Shown here: positions 53,216 to 62,206 of the stretch, piece by piece | Layout: every line of letters starts with the position of its first letter | Position numbering within the stretch: the first letter of the stretch is position 1 | NCBI GenBank assembly: GCA_031272275.1 | Contig: JAISUC010000005.1 | Span: 1-62,206, forward strand | Direction of reading: 5' to 3' | DNA from: Actinomycetes bacterium | GTDB lineage: Bacteria; Actinomycetota; Coriobacteriia; WRKU01; WQUG01 | Length of the DNA stretch: 62,206 nt | The notes under the pieces: model-generated | What the model was told of the DNA's origin: nothing | The model's input: the letters and a program-made list of their open reading frames with translations, nothing else | Database searches by the model: none | Program-made: the position numbers and the translations under genes

Positions 53216-54778
53216 ATGGCAGACACACAGACGCAGCAGACGAAACAAACGAAACAAGCGGCAGGCGCGCGCACGGTGTCGCCCGCAAAGACGCTTTCGG
53301 TGTTTTCGTTGGCGATGATCAGCGTGGGCGCGGTGCTGTCGGTGCGCAACTACCCGTCCATGGCGGTCTATGGCTGGTCGTCGATCGGCTGGTACGTGCT
53401 GGGAACGCTGCTGTTTTTGATCCCGTTGACGCTGTCGTCGGCGGAACTGGCGACCGGCTGGTCCAGCGGCGGGGGCGTCTATGAATGGGTGAAGGTCGCA
53501 TTCGGCGAAAAGGCCGGATTCATCGCCGTGTTCTGCGAGTGGTCGAACAACATCGTGTGGTTTCCGACCGTGCTGTCGTTCATCGCGGGCACGCTGGCAT
53601 ACGCGATCAACCCGAAACTGGCGGACAACGGCTGGTTCATGTTCGTGACGATGATGGCGGTGTTTTGGCTGTCGACCTTGACTGCGTGGCTGGGCCCGAA
53701 AATCACCGCGCGCATCAACAACCTGGGCGTGGTGCTGGGATCGCTGGTACCCAGCGCGCTGTTGATCGCGTTCGGTGTGGCCTACGTGGTCGCAGGCAAG
53801 CACTCGGCCCTGCCGGCGTTTTCGCTGCCTGCGGCGTTGCCGTCGCTCAAGCCGTCGACGCTGCCCTTTGTGGCAACGGTGGTGCTGCTGTTCGCAGGGA
53901 TGGAAATGAGCGGTTTTCACGCGCTGGAGGTCAAAGACCCCAAACGCGATTTCCCGGTCGGCATGGGAATCGCCGCGCTGGTGGTGTTCGCTGCCAGTGT
54001 GCTCTGCACCCTGGCGATGGGGCTGGTCATCCCGGCGAAAGACCTGAAGCTGGCCAGCGGCATCATGGAGGCGTTCCAGACGTTCCTGAAGGCGTTTTCG
54101 CTGTCGGGGTTGGTACCGTTTTGCGCGGTGTTGATTGCGCTGGGCGGATTTGCCCTACTGACCACCTGGCTGGTCGGTCCCATATTGGGATTGGGAGTAA
54201 CGGCCCGGGCCGGCGACATGCCGCCCGTCAGCCGTCGTGTCAACAAACACGGTATCCCGGTCAATATGCTGGTCTTCCAGGGAATAATCGCGACGGTGGT
54301 GTCGTTTGCCTATGTCGTGTTCCCGTCGGTGAACCAGGCCTATTGGGTGCTGTCCGCCATCACGGTCATGCTGATGTGCATCACCTATATGCTGGTGTTT
54401 GCCGCCGTCATACGCCTGCGCATCAAACGCCCCGACGTGCCCCGGGCCTTTAAAATCCCGGGCGGCCTGCCGGGGGTCTGGATCGTCGGTGGCTTGGGGT
54501 TCGTTGCGACCGCGTTCACGTTTATCGTCGGCATTCTGCCACCCAGCGGGATGGAGCTGTTCAAGCTGGGGAGCGGCTTTCATGCCGAGGTCGCGACCTT
54601 TCTGTCGTCTGCGGTCAGCAAAAAGGTGGCCGAAGTTGTCGCAGCCGACATGGTCAAGTTCATTCCGGCTGTCGCGTATTCTGCGATCATCCTGATCGGT
54701 ACGGCGATTCTGGCGCTGCCCCCGCTGGTGTTCCTGCGCCTGAAAAAGCCCTCGTGGGTCTCTAAAGACCCCGACTAG
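53216..54778 (+). CDS. APC superfamily amino acid antiporter (GadC-like)
   Basis: 520 residues, about 12 membrane helices. The opening TLSVFSLAMISVGAVLSVRNYPSMAVYGWSSI and the EWSNNIVWFPTVL helix resemble glutamate:GABA-type antiporters (GadC/GABA permease branch) more than the lysine:cadaverine exchangers. The context next to a basic amino acid decarboxylase suggests exchange of the substrate amino acid for its amine (inference). The start is the ATG at 53216 after GGAAAGGA. The C-terminus is basic, KKPSWVSKD. Confidence 0.85.
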   Translation: MADTQTQQTKQTKQAAGARTVSPAKTLSVFSLAMISVGAVLSVRNYPSMAVYGWSSIGWYVLGTLLFLIPLTLSSAELATGWSSGGGVYEWVKVAFGEKAGFIAVFCEWSNNIVWFPTVLSFIAGTLAYAINPKLADNGWFMFVTMMAVFWLSTLTAWLGPKITARINNLGVVLGSLVPSALLIAFGVAYVVAGKHSALPAFSLPAALPSLKPSTLPFVATVVLLFAGMEMSGFHALEVKDPKRDFPVGMGIAALVVFAASVLCTLAMGLVIPAKDLKLASGIMEAFQTFLKAFSLSGLVPFCAVLIALGGFALLTTWLVGPILGLGVTARAGDMPPVSRRVNKHGIPVNMLVFQGIIATVVSFAYVVFPSVNQAYWVLSAITVMLMCITYMLVFAAVIRLRIKRPDVPRAFKIPGGLPGVWIVGGLGFVATAFTFIVGILPPSGMELFKLGSGFHAEVATFLSSAVSKKVAEVVAADMVKFIPAVAYSAIILIGTAILALPPLVFLRLKKPSWVSKDPD

Positions 54779-54801
54779 CCGCGCGTGAAATAGGTGAAAT
54801 A

Positions 54802-54888
54802 TGGTGCGGGCGAAAGGACTTGAACCTTCACGGGCTTGCACCCACCGGGACCTAAACCCGGCGCGTCTGCCAATTCCGCCACGCCCGC
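54802..54888 (-). tRNA. tRNA-Leu (anticodon UAG), CCA encoded
   Basis: On the minus strand the acceptor GCGGGCG (54888-54882) pairs with CGCCCGC (54812-54806). The anticodon stem-loop is CCGGG-TTTAGGT-CCCGG, giving UAG, and a long variable arm and the T-loop GTTCAAGTC follow. The 3' CCA is encoded (54804-54802). The likely -10 element, TATAAT (54907-54902), lies directly upstream and back to back with the tig promoter. Confidence 0.95.
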
Positions 54889-54901
54889 ACTCACCTTTGC
54901 T

Positions 54902-54920
54902 ATTATAGACAGGTTATAGT
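54902..54920. promoter_or_regulatory. Divergent promoter between tRNA-Leu and tig
   Basis: TATAAT on the minus strand (54907-54902) faces the tRNA, and TATAGT on the plus strand (54915-54920) faces tig, whose GTG start is 23 nt further with its own AAAGGA. No strong -35 box is visible for either. Confidence 0.5.
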
Positions 54921-54943
54921 GCTGATTGAGAAAGGAATTTTCT

Positions 54944-56269
54944 GTGGCTTACACGTGCATTACCGAACCGACCGATGATAACCGCATCCACGTGACCATT
55001 ACGGTTGACGCGACCGATGTCGATGCGGCGGTCAAAAACACCATCAAGGACCTGGCGAAAAAGGTCCGCATCCCCGGCTTTCGTGCCGGCAAAGCCCCGC
55101 GCAGCGTCATCGAGGCGCAACTGGGTCGCGACTACATTTACCAGAACGCCGTCGAGGCTATCGTAAACGACACTTATCCGCCCGCCATCGACGAAAAGGG
55201 CATCCTGGCGGTGGGTGCACCCGACTTTGATGATCCCACCCCGCTTGAGGAGGGGCAGGACTACACCTACGCGATGACGGTGACGCCCCCGCCCACGGCA
55301 ACTCTGAAATCGACCAAGATCGAAATCAAGATGCCCCCGAAAGAGGCCACCGAGGCCGACATTCAGGCACACCTGGAGGGTATCCAGGAACAGTTCGGCG
55401 GATTCATCCCGATGGCAAAGACCGCAAAGGTCAAGAAAAACAGCCTGCTGTTCATGAGCTTTACCTCAACCATCGATGGCGAGGAATACGAGGGCTCAAC
55501 CGTCCAGGCCACCCGCTATCAGATGGGTGAAAAGTACATGCCCGATGCCTTTGAAGAGGCATTGATCGGACACAACGCCTTCGATGACGTCGCGATTGAT
55601 TTCGAGGTCGAGCCGAACGGCAAAAACGATGAACACGTGGGCAAAAAGATGCACTTTGACGTGCATATCGACGCCATACTGAAAAAGGATCTGCCGGCGA
55701 TTGATGATGCGCTGGCAACACAGGTGGGCTATGACACGCTGGATGAACTGAAAGAGGCCTGCAAGGGCTACATCACCAGCCAGAAAGAGTATTCCTGGGA
55801 TGCCGTGCGCGACCAGCGTCTGCTGGCGGCCCTGGTGCAGCAAATGGACGAGGTCGAGCCCCTGGAACAGCAAGTTCAGCTTCGCGCGAAACACCTGCTG
55901 GACGACTTTATGCAGATGCTCAAGAAAAACGAGACCGACCTGAACACCTATATCGAGCAAAGCGGCGAGGATCGCGCGACCTTCCAGCGCGGATTGATGT
56001 TGCGTGCGGAAAAAGAGGTCACCGAGGACATGGCGCTGGATGCGCTGGCACGTGCCGAAAACCTGCTGATCACCGACGAGGAACTGGACGAGGAATTCGC
56101 ACAGATGGCGGGCAAAGACGACCCCGAGACTGCCGGTGCCGACACCCGCGAGGCCTGGGCGTCGCGCGGTTTGATCACCATTTTGAAGAACGATTTCTCG
56201 CGGCGCAACGCACTGAAGTGGCTGCGCGAGAACGCGACGATCGATATTGACGAAAACGAGACCGTCTGA
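54944..56269 (+). CDS. tig: Trigger factor
   Basis: 441 residues. Ribosome-bound chaperone and peptidyl-prolyl isomerase acting on nascent chains. The ribosome-binding loop is [19 protein letters not shown]; a PPIase (FKBP-like) domain (about 150-240) and a helical C-terminal chaperone domain follow. The GTG at 54944 has AAAGGA at the right distance. It opens the tig-clpP-clpX group; the 3' gap to clpP contains an inverted 16-bp repeat copy (56283). Confidence 0.94.
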   Translation: MAYTCITEPTDDNRIHVTITVDATDVDAAVKNTIKDLAKKVRIPGFRAGKAPRSVIEAQLGRDYIYQNAVEAIVNDTYPPAIDEKGILAVGAPDFDDPTPLEEGQDYTYAMTVTPPPTATLKSTKIEIKMPPKEATEADIQAHLEGIQEQFGGFIPMAKTAKVKKNSLLFMSFTSTIDGEEYEGSTVQATRYQMGEKYMPDAFEEALIGHNAFDDVAIDFEVEPNGKNDEHVGKKMHFDVHIDAILKKDLPAIDDALATQVGYDTLDELKEACKGYITSQKEYSWDAVRDQRLLAALVQQMDEVEPLEQQVQLRAKHLLDDFMQMLKKNETDLNTYIEQSGEDRATFQRGLMLRAEKEVTEDMALDALARAENLLITDEELDEEFAQMAGKDDPETAGADTREAWASRGLITILKNDFSRRNALKWLRENATIDIDENETV

Positions 56270-56282
56270 CACCGGACGGGTT

Positions 56283-56298
56283 CGGGACGCACTCCCCC
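56283..56298 (-). repeat. 16-bp motif copy (1 mismatch)
   Basis: Between tig and clpP. Confidence 0.85.
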
Positions 56299-56378
56299 GA
56301 TGTGACGCGCACAAAAACGCGCAGTCAGGTTCGAGGGACGGCACGCACGAGGAAACACGAACGGAAAGGACGCACGAT

Positions 56379-57071
56379 ATGAACAGCATCTATTCACGCA
56401 GCGACATGGCAGGCGACCCGCGCAGTCAGCTGGTCCCGATCGTCATCGAGCAGACCAACCGCGGCGAGCGCAGCTTCGACATTTTCAGCCGGCTGCTGAA
56501 CGAGCGCATTGTGTTCCTGAACGGCGAGGTCAACGAGGTCAGCGCCAGCTTGGTCATCGCACAGATGCTGCATCTGGAAAGCGTCGATCCGACCAAGGAC
56601 ATTCATTTTTATATCAACAGCCCGGGCGGGCACGTCTATGACGGCATGGCGATTTACGACACCATGCAGTTCATCAAACCGGACGTCTCGACCATTTGCG
56701 TCGGCCTGGCCGCGTCGATGGGCGCGGTGTTGCTGGCGGCAGGTCACGCGGGCAAACGCTTCGCGTTGCCGCACGCGCGCATCCTGATTCACCAGCCGCT
56801 GGGCGGGACCCGCGGACAGGCATCCGACATCGAAATCCAGACCAAGGAAATACTGACCCTGAAAGAAGAGCTGAACCGTATTCTGGCAAAGCACACCGGT
56901 CAGAAATACGAGACCTTGGTCAAGGACACCGACCGCGACAACATTTTCAAGGCCGGCGAGGCCAAGGAATACGGTCTGGTTGACGCCGTGATCGAGTCGC
57001 ACCCCGACAGCGCAGACGGTGCTGCTGCCGCCACACCCAAAAAGGCCAAAAAGGCCAAGGGTGATAAATAG
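56379..57071 (+). CDS. clpP: ATP-dependent Clp protease proteolytic subunit
   Basis: 230 residues with the catalytic serine in [14 protein letters not shown] (Ser113), histidine in [10 protein letters not shown] (His138) and a downstream aspartate. Forms a barrel of two heptameric rings that degrades proteins delivered by ClpX. The C-terminus is extended by an Ala/Lys-rich tail ([11 protein letters not shown]). GGAAAGGAC precedes the ATG at 56379; longer in-frame codons back to 56247 only translate the intergenic repeat. Confidence 0.95.
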   Translation: MNSIYSRSDMAGDPRSQLVPIVIEQTNRGERSFDIFSRLLNERIVFLNGEVNEVSASLVIAQMLHLESVDPTKDIHFYINSPGGHVYDGMAIYDTMQFIKPDVSTICVGLAASMGAVLLAAGHAGKRFALPHARILIHQPLGGTRGQASDIEIQTKEILTLKEELNRILAKHTGQKYETLVKDTDRDNIFKAGEAKEYGLVDAVIESHPDSADGAAAATPKKAKKAKGDK

Positions 57072-57109
57072 CACAGCAACCGACCCGGAAACAGGAAAAG
57101 GACAGGCGT

Positions 57110-58546
57110 GTGAACGAAGATCGCGAATTCCCTGAAGGTCCCCACGGACCCCATAAACCGGCAGGTGGTTCCGGGCAGCCGCATTGTGCGTTTTGCGGTC
57201 GCGGACCCGAACAGTCCTTGCAGCTGGTGGCAGAACCCGGCGGCAGATTCATTTGCGAGGAGTGTCTGGATCTGGTCGGCCAGCTGATGTTTACCATGTC
57301 GATGGCTCAGGGGGTGTTTCCGGGTGACGGGGACGAGCCGTTGTCGGGATTCGGCGGTTTCAATTTAAGTGAACTGTTCGACGCAGACGACGATGACGAG
57401 CCCGCGGGTTCGGCTTGTACGCTGCCGCGTCGGGGCGAACGTCCGGGCAGCGAGTTCAGCACCGAGCAGCTGCCGACACCGCGTCAGTTACATGAAGCGT
57501 TGGATGAATACGTCGTCGGGCAGGATCGTGCGAAAAAGATCCTGTCGGTGGCGGTGCACAATCATTACAAGCGCGTGATGTTGGAGGCTCGCGACGACCT
57601 GGATTCAGATGACACCGAGCTGGCCAAATCAAACATATTGCTGTTGGGTCCCACCGGTACCGGAAAGACCCTATTGGCGCAAACTCTGGCGCGTGTGCTG
57701 GATGTGCCGTTTGCGATTGCAGATGCGACGGTACTGACCGAGGCCGGCTATGTCGGCGAAGACGTCGAGAACATTTTGCTGAAGCTGGTGGCAGCCGCCG
57801 ATGACGACATCGAGCGCGCCCAAGTGGGCATTATCTATATTGACGAAATCGACAAAATCGCGCGGAAGGCCGAAAACCTCTCGATTACGCGCGATGTGTC
57901 GGGCGAGGGTGTGCAGCAGGCCTTGCTGAAAATACTGGAGGGGACGGTTGCCAGTATCCCGCCCAAAGGTGGGCGCAAGCACCCCGAACAGCCGCTGTTG
58001 CGCATCGACACGACGTCCATCCTGTTCATTTTGGGCGGGGCATTCGTCGGCCTGGACAAAATCATTGCCGATCGCGTGGGCAAGCGTGGTGTCGGTTTTG
58101 CGTCCGAAATCACCGAACATGAAAAGCGCGCGGCCAGCGAGCTCTTCGCAGAGGTCGCACCCGAGGACCTGACGACCTTCGGATTGATCCCCGAGCTCAT
58201 CGGGCGCATTCCGGTTATTACATCCACGATGGATCTGACGGTCGATGACCTGGTGCATATCCTGACCGAGCCGAAAAACGCGCTGGTCAAGCAATACCGC
58301 AGGTTGTTCGCACTGGAACAGGTCGAGTTGACCTTTGAGCCCGAGGCGCTGCGTGCGATCGCCCAACAGGCGTCCGAGCGCGGCACCGGGGCGCGCGGTT
58401 TGCGTTCCATCTGCGAAAACCTGTTGCTGGATATGATGTACGAACTGCCCGAGCGCGACGACATCGCGGCAGTCGTGGTGACGGCGGACGCGGTTCGGGG
58501 CACGGCTCAGCTGCAGACCCGGCCACGCTCCACCAAAGCCGCATAA
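57110..58546 (+). CDS. clpX: ATP-dependent Clp protease ATP-binding subunit ClpX
   Basis: 478 residues. The N-terminal zinc-binding domain (CAFCGR...CEEC) recognises substrates and adaptors; the AAA+ core has Walker [18 protein letters not shown], pore loop GYVGEDVE, Walker [12 protein letters not shown] and the ClpP-contacting IGF-type region near [15 protein letters not shown] start after AAAAGGAC, 38 bp behind clpP, so the two are co-transcribed. An extra acidic stretch ([11 protein letters not shown]) lies between the zinc domain and the AAA+ core. Confidence 0.95.
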   Translation: MNEDREFPEGPHGPHKPAGGSGQPHCAFCGRGPEQSLQLVAEPGGRFICEECLDLVGQLMFTMSMAQGVFPGDGDEPLSGFGGFNLSELFDADDDDEPAGSACTLPRRGERPGSEFSTEQLPTPRQLHEALDEYVVGQDRAKKILSVAVHNHYKRVMLEARDDLDSDDTELAKSNILLLGPTGTGKTLLAQTLARVLDVPFAIADATVLTEAGYVGEDVENILLKLVAAADDDIERAQVGIIYIDEIDKIARKAENLSITRDVSGEGVQQALLKILEGTVASIPPKGGRKHPEQPLLRIDTTSILFILGGAFVGLDKIIADRVGKRGVGFASEITEHEKRAASELFAEVAPEDLTTFGLIPELIGRIPVITSTMDLTVDDLVHILTEPKNALVKQYRRLFALEQVELTFEPEALRAIAQQASERGTGARGLRSICENLLLDMMYELPERDDIAAVVVTADAVRGTAQLQTRPRSTKAA

Positions 58547-58634
58547 CAACGCGACCCACACGGACACGACCGGCACGGCTGCGGGCGACCACCCGCATAA
58601 CCCGCACAGCTCACACAGAAAGAGAGGACGTACG

Positions 58635-60146
58635 GTGGCATTTTATTACGACGAACCTTCGCGCACCTTCAATGAATACCTGCTGATTCCGCGTTATTCC
58701 GGCACGGATTGCATTCCGGGCGACGTCGACCTGACGACTCCGCTGGTCAAATACGACCTGAATGCAGGCGACGGTCCGGCGCTGCACCTGAACATCCCGA
58801 TGACCAGCGCGGTCATGCAGGCGGTAAGCGACGACCGCATGGCGGTGGCGCTGGCCAAAGAGGGCGGTCTGTCGTTTATCTACGGCTCGCAAAGCATCCA
58901 GGACCAGGCGGCCATGGTGGCGCGCGTCAAAGACCACAAGGCCGGTTTCGTCCGCAGCGACAGCAACATCCGCCCCGACGCCACGCTGGCAGACATCCTG
59001 CGCTTGCGCGAGGATAGCGGTCACAGCACCGTCGCGGTGACCGCCGACGGCACGGCACAGGGCAAACTGGTGGGTATCGTCACCAGCCGTGATTACCGCG
59101 TCAGCCGCATGGACACCACAACCCCGGTGGCCGATTTCATGACGCCGCTGGAAAATTTGGTCTATGGGCGTGACGGCATCAGCCTGTCGGAAGCAAACGA
59201 CCTGATTTGGGACCACAAACTGAACGCACTGCCCATCGTCGATACCGACGGCAAACTGACGCATTTCGTGTTTCGCAAGGACTACGACAGCCACAAGGCG
59301 CACCCTGACGAGCTGCTGGACGCCCGCAAGCGCTTTTTGGTGGGGGCGGGTATCAACACACGTGACTACGCGGAGCGCGTCCCGGCGCTGGTCGATGCCG
59401 GCGTCGACGTCTTGTGCATCGACTCCTCCGAGGGCTTCACCGAATGGCAGCGCGCCACCATCAACTGGATTCGCCAAAACTACGGCGACACGGTCAAGGT
59501 GGGCGCCGGCAACGTGGTGGACGCCGACGGCTTCGAGTTCCTGGCGCGCGCGGGCGCCGATTTCGTGAAAATCGGCATCGGCGGCGGCAGCATCTGCATC
59601 ACCCGCGAACAGAAAGGCATCGGCCGCGGCCAGGCCAGCGCCGTGATCGAGGTCGCCGCCGCACGCGACCGCTACGCCGCCGAAACCGGCATCTACGTGC
59701 CGCTCTGCAGTGACGGCGGCATCGTCTACGACTACCATATGACGCTCGCGCTGGCGATGGGCGCCGACTGGCTGATGTTGGGCCGCTATTTCGCGCGCTT
59801 TGACGAAAGCCCCAGCCCCCGCATGAACTACAACGGCAGCTACGTCAAAGAATACTGGGGCGAGGGCAGCGCACGTGCCCGCAACTGGCAACGCTACGAC
59901 TCGGGCGGCGAGGCCAAACTCAGCTTCGAGGAAGGCGTGGACAGCTACGTCCCCTACGCCGGCAGCCTGAAAGAAAACGTCGCGACCTCGCTCGCAAAGG
60001 TGCGCTCGACCATGGCGAACTGCGGTGTCAAATCAATCGCCGAACTGCAACGCGACGCGAAACTCACCCTGGTCAGTGCCACCAGCATCGTCGAGGGCGG
60101 CGCACATGACGTGATACTGCGCAACGAATCACGGGGGGTCCGCTAG
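58635..60146 (+). CDS. guaB: IMP dehydrogenase (Clostridia-type)
   Basis: 503 residues. Oxidises IMP to XMP with NAD+, the first committed step to GMP. The TIM barrel carries [15 protein letters not shown], the cofactor/substrate loop [20 protein letters not shown] with catalytic Cys321, [10 protein letters not shown], and [12 protein letters not shown]. Two CBS domains are inserted at about 95-215 ([19 protein letters not shown]). The [11 protein letters not shown] loop and the tail [14 protein letters not shown] match the branch common in Clostridia. GAGAGGAC precedes the GTG. It is followed within 3 bp by guaA, so both steps from IMP to GMP are one operon. Confidence 0.95.
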   Translation: MAFYYDEPSRTFNEYLLIPRYSGTDCIPGDVDLTTPLVKYDLNAGDGPALHLNIPMTSAVMQAVSDDRMAVALAKEGGLSFIYGSQSIQDQAAMVARVKDHKAGFVRSDSNIRPDATLADILRLREDSGHSTVAVTADGTAQGKLVGIVTSRDYRVSRMDTTTPVADFMTPLENLVYGRDGISLSEANDLIWDHKLNALPIVDTDGKLTHFVFRKDYDSHKAHPDELLDARKRFLVGAGINTRDYAERVPALVDAGVDVLCIDSSEGFTEWQRATINWIRQNYGDTVKVGAGNVVDADGFEFLARAGADFVKIGIGGGSICITREQKGIGRGQASAVIEVAAARDRYAAETGIYVPLCSDGGIVYDYHMTLALAMGADWLMLGRYFARFDESPSPRMNYNGSYVKEYWGEGSARARNWQRYDSGGEAKLSFEEGVDSYVPYAGSLKENVATSLAKVRSTMANCGVKSIAELQRDAKLTLVSATSIVEGGAHDVILRNESRGVR

Positions 60147-60149
60147 TCT

Positions 60150-61748
60150 ATGTCGCAACACCAACAGCAGCCGCACGCACAGCACGCACACCCGCAGCAG
60201 CCCACCGTCCTGGTGCTGGATTTCGGCGCCCAGTACGCACAGCTGATTGCGCGGCGCGTGCGCGAGGCCCGCGTCTACAGTGAAATCGTACCCGCGACCA
60301 TTACGGCTGACGCCATCCGGGCCCGCAAACCGGCCGCCCTGATCCTGACCGGCGGCCCGGCCAGCGTGTTCGACGCGGGATCCCCCCATGCGGACCCCGC
60401 CATCCTGCAGCTGGGCATCCCCATGCTGGGCTTTTGCTACGGCATCCAGGAAATCGCCCATATCTGCGGCGGGCGCATCGAAACCGCAACAGTGGGGGAG
60501 TACGGCCCGACGACGCTGATCGCAGGGACGCACTCCCCCCTGTTTGCAGATGTGCCGGAAACGTCACAGGTGTGGATGTCGCACCGCGATTCGGTGGTGA
60601 CGGCCCCGGACGGGTTCACTGTGACTGCGACCACCGCGAACTGCGCGGTCGCCGCTATGGAAGACCCCGCGCGGCGCATCTATGCGACCCAGTTTCACCC
60701 CGAGGTCGCGCATACCGAATACGGCCAGACCATAATCGAAAACTTCCTGTATCGCGTGGCGGGTATCGAGCCTAGCTGGACTACGGAAAACATCGCCGAA
60801 CAGATCGTGGGTGACATCCGCGCACAGGTGGGCGACGCCCACGTGCTGTGTGCACTGTCGGGCGGCGTGGACAGCTCGGTCGTGGCGGCGTTGCTGCACC
60901 GGGCGATCGGCGACCAGCTGACCTGCGTGTTTGTGGACCACGGGTTGCTGCGCGCCGGGGAGGCCGAAAGTGTCGACGCCGTCTTTCGCGACCAGTTCCA
61001 CATCGACCTGGTGCACGTCGATGCACGCGAACGCTATCTGTCGCTGCTGGCGGGTGTCACCGAACCCGAACAGAAACGCCGCATCATCGGCCGGGAGTTC
61101 TGGAAGGTGTTTTTCGAGGAAGCAGGCGCGCTGCAACAGCGACTGGGTGACGGGACTGCACCGATCCGGTACTTGGCACAGGGGACCCTGTACCCGGATT
61201 TGATTGAGTCCGGAACCGACACGGCGGCAAAAATCAAAAGCCACCACAACCTGATTCCCTTTCCGCCGGGGGTGCATTTCGATCTGATTGAGCCCCTGAA
61301 AGCGCTGTTCAAAGACGAGGTCCGCGCGCTGGGGGCCGAATTGGGTCTGCCCGATCACATCGTCTGGCGCCAGCCCTTCCCGGGACCCGGGCTTGCGGTG
61401 CGTATCATCGGCGAGGTCACGGAAGAAAAGCTCGCGATTCTGCGTGCCGCCGACGCCATCGTGCGCGCAGAAATCGACGCATGGGACAGCGAACGCAGCG
61501 TCTGGCAGTACTTTGCGGTGCTGCCCGACATCCGCAGCGTCGGCGTGATGGGGGACGAACGCACCTATGCGCGGCCCGTTATCGTACGTGCGGTGTCGTC
61601 GGCGGACGCCATGACGGCTGACTGGGCGCGGCTGCCGGCGGATCTGCTGGCGCGCATGTCAAACCGGATCATCAACGAGGTCGCCGGCGTAAACCGTGTC
61701 GCCTACGACATCACCTCAAAACCCCCCGGCACCATTGAGTGGGAATAG
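60150..61748 (+). CDS. guaA: GMP synthase (glutamine-hydrolysing)
   Basis: 532 residues. Aminates XMP to GMP. A His/Gln-rich N-terminal extension ([18 protein letters not shown]) precedes the class-I glutamine amidotransferase (GFCYGIQ with Cys96, [12 protein letters not shown] with His183 and Glu185). The PP-loop ATPase domain ([17 protein letters not shown]) and C-terminal dimerisation domain follow, ending GTIEWE. Two 16-bp repeat copies lie 14 bp apart in opposite orientation (60494 and 60524) in the amidotransferase domain and could form a hairpin. The conserved 3' end is a known integration site for mobile elements. Confidence 0.95.
   Translation: MSQHQQQPHAQHAHPQQPTVLVLDFGAQYAQLIARRVREARVYSEIVPATITADAIRARKPAALILTGGPASVFDAGSPHADPAILQLGIPMLGFCYGIQEIAHICGGRIETATVGEYGPTTLIAGTHSPLFADVPETSQVWMSHRDSVVTAPDGFTVTATTANCAVAAMEDPARRIYATQFHPEVAHTEYGQTIIENFLYRVAGIEPSWTTENIAEQIVGDIRAQVGDAHVLCALSGGVDSSVVAALLHRAIGDQLTCVFVDHGLLRAGEAESVDAVFRDQFHIDLVHVDARERYLSLLAGVTEPEQKRRIIGREFWKVFFEEAGALQQRLGDGTAPIRYLAQGTLYPDLIESGTDTAAKIKSHHNLIPFPPGVHFDLIEPLKALFKDEVRALGAELGLPDHIVWRQPFPGPGLAVRIIGEVTEEKLAILRAADAIVRAEIDAWDSERSVWQYFAVLPDIRSVGVMGDERTYARPVIVRAVSSADAMTADWARLPADLLARMSNRIINEVAGVNRVAYDITSKPPGTIEWE
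60494..60509 (+). repeat. 16-bp motif copy (1 mismatch)
   Basis: In guaA, encoding GEYGP; first half of an inverted pair. Confidence 0.85.
60524..60539 (-). repeat. 16-bp motif copy (2 mismatches)
   Basis: In guaA, second half of the inverted pair, encoding AGTHSP. Confidence 0.8.
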
Positions 61749-61868
61749 TCAGGCAAAACCGCAAAACCGCTGGTAAATCAACGTTTTTGGGGGTTCAAAA
61801 AAGGTCACTGATGATAAATTGATGATATAGCAATAAATCAGGCAGACTTTATCCAGAGTGAATCAGGC

Positions 61869-61899
61869 AAACGCCGAGGTGAATTCCCCGGCGTTTTTC
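61869..61899 (+). terminator. Rho-independent terminator-like hairpin
   Basis: Arms AACGCCG (61870-61876) and CGGCGTT (61889-61895) plus inner GG/CC pairing, then TTTTTCTTTT. It stands 35 bp before the next gene, so it may act as an attenuator or as a terminator of read-through from guaA. Confidence 0.75.
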
Positions 61900-61932
61900 T
61901 TTTGTCCAGAACACAGGAAGGAGGTAGAAGCT

Positions 61933-62206
61933 ATGGCGGTATTCCGCATCGAGAAGACGCAGAATTACACGGTGATGAGCAACCATCACCTGCGCAACAT
62001 CGAGCTGACTTTGAAGGCCAAGGGGCTGCTCTCGCAGATGCTCTCGCTGCCGGAGGACTGGGACTACACGCTGGCCGGTCTGGCGACGATAAACCGCGAG
62101 AGCATCGACGCTATCCGCACGGCGGTCTGGGAGCTGGAGCGGGCGGGCTACATCGAGCGCAGGCAAGGCCGCGACGCGAGAGGCAAGATGGTCGCCATCG
62201 AGTACA
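61933..62206 (+). CDS. Helix-turn-helix protein of an integrative/conjugative element (DUF6017-type), partial
   Basis: 91 codons, cut by the window end. The start MAVFRIEKTQNYTVMSNHHL, then LTLKAKGLLSQMLSLPEDWDYT, IRTAVWELERAGYIERRQGR, is the winged-helix replication-organiser-like domain common at the first position of conjugative elements in gut Clostridia and relatives. A very strong GGAAGGAGG precedes the ATG, and codon use differs from guaB/guaA. It lies 185 bp after the guaA stop, suggesting the element's left end is inside that gap or at the guaA 3' end. Confidence 0.82.
   Translation, partial: MAVFRIEKTQNYTVMSNHHLRNIELTLKAKGLLSQMLSLPEDWDYTLAGLATINRESIDAIRTAVWELERAGYIERRQGRDARGKMVAIEY

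Noticed and set aside
13517..60539. The 16-bp motif as Chi or a chromosome-segregation (KOPS-like) signal
   Set aside because: Copies are almost equally split between strands, whereas those signals are strongly oriented; it is also longer than typical Chi or KOPS octamers.

Overview
The window looks like a chromosomal segment of an anaerobic, high-G+C Gram-positive bacterium. The tig-clpP-clpX order, sortase-type surface proteins, a Clostridia-like GuaB, a NikMN/NikR/Ecf nickel locus and an inducible-type basic amino acid decarboxylase fit an Actinomycetota of class Coriobacteriia best. That placement is inference (moderate confidence). It is built from three parts: a lower-G+C surface-glycan island (about 0-22.5 kb), a G+C-rich chromosomal backbone (about 23.5-61.7 kb), and the first gene of what looks like an integrative element just after guaA (61.75 kb to the end).

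Glycan island (0-28.6 kb, with a G+C-rich right flank). It starts at the broken end of an IS3-type element. Next come neuB and a neuA-pseG fusion (synthesis and CMP-activation of a nonulosonic, sialic-acid-like sugar). Divergent from these are two tandem proteins with the motifs of GT-B bacterial sialyltransferases, a DegT aminotransferase, an ABC exporter, and several GT4-like glycosyltransferases, two of them paralogous pairs. Two acyl-carrier modules are embedded: ACP + adenylating enzyme + hexapeptide acyltransferase (15-17.7 kb), and ACP + FkbH-like glyceryl loader (23.5-25.5 kb). A second LpxD-like acyltransferase, a polysaccharide deacetylase (plus a decayed second copy), wecB, a Fic protein, a Gfo/Idh/MocA oxidoreductase and two more glycosyltransferases complete it. 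Together they would build and export a surface polymer containing nonulosonate, decorated with acyl or glyceryl groups.

Backbone (28.6-61.7 kb). It holds a membrane PASTA protein; a NikR-linked ECF nickel/cobalt importer (cbiM/nikMN, nikR, ecfT, ecfA); a large secreted protein with a VPTGE-type anchor; an SDR with a Gly-rich insert; folC; a zinc-ribbon membrane protein; a TGS-less thrS; a membrane transglutaminase-like protein; an InlB-like/Fn3 secreted protein; a 1773-residue pilin-like adhesin with five isopeptide-type repeats; a decarboxylase/antiporter pair; tRNA-Leu(UAG); tig, clpP, clpX, guaB and guaA. Intergenic gaps carry modular hairpin repeats.

Most notable signals: (1) a 16-bp motif, GGGGGAGTACGTCCCG, present 13 times, in both orientations, inside and between genes, made by substitution rather than insertion, and almost confined to the backbone, which resembles a DNA-uptake-sequence-type signature; (2) symmetric AGTATAAT divergent promoters, several placed exactly 7 nt from a start codon, implying leaderless mRNAs; (3) the putative new nonulosonate transferase pair; (4) the guaA 3' end as an element integration site.
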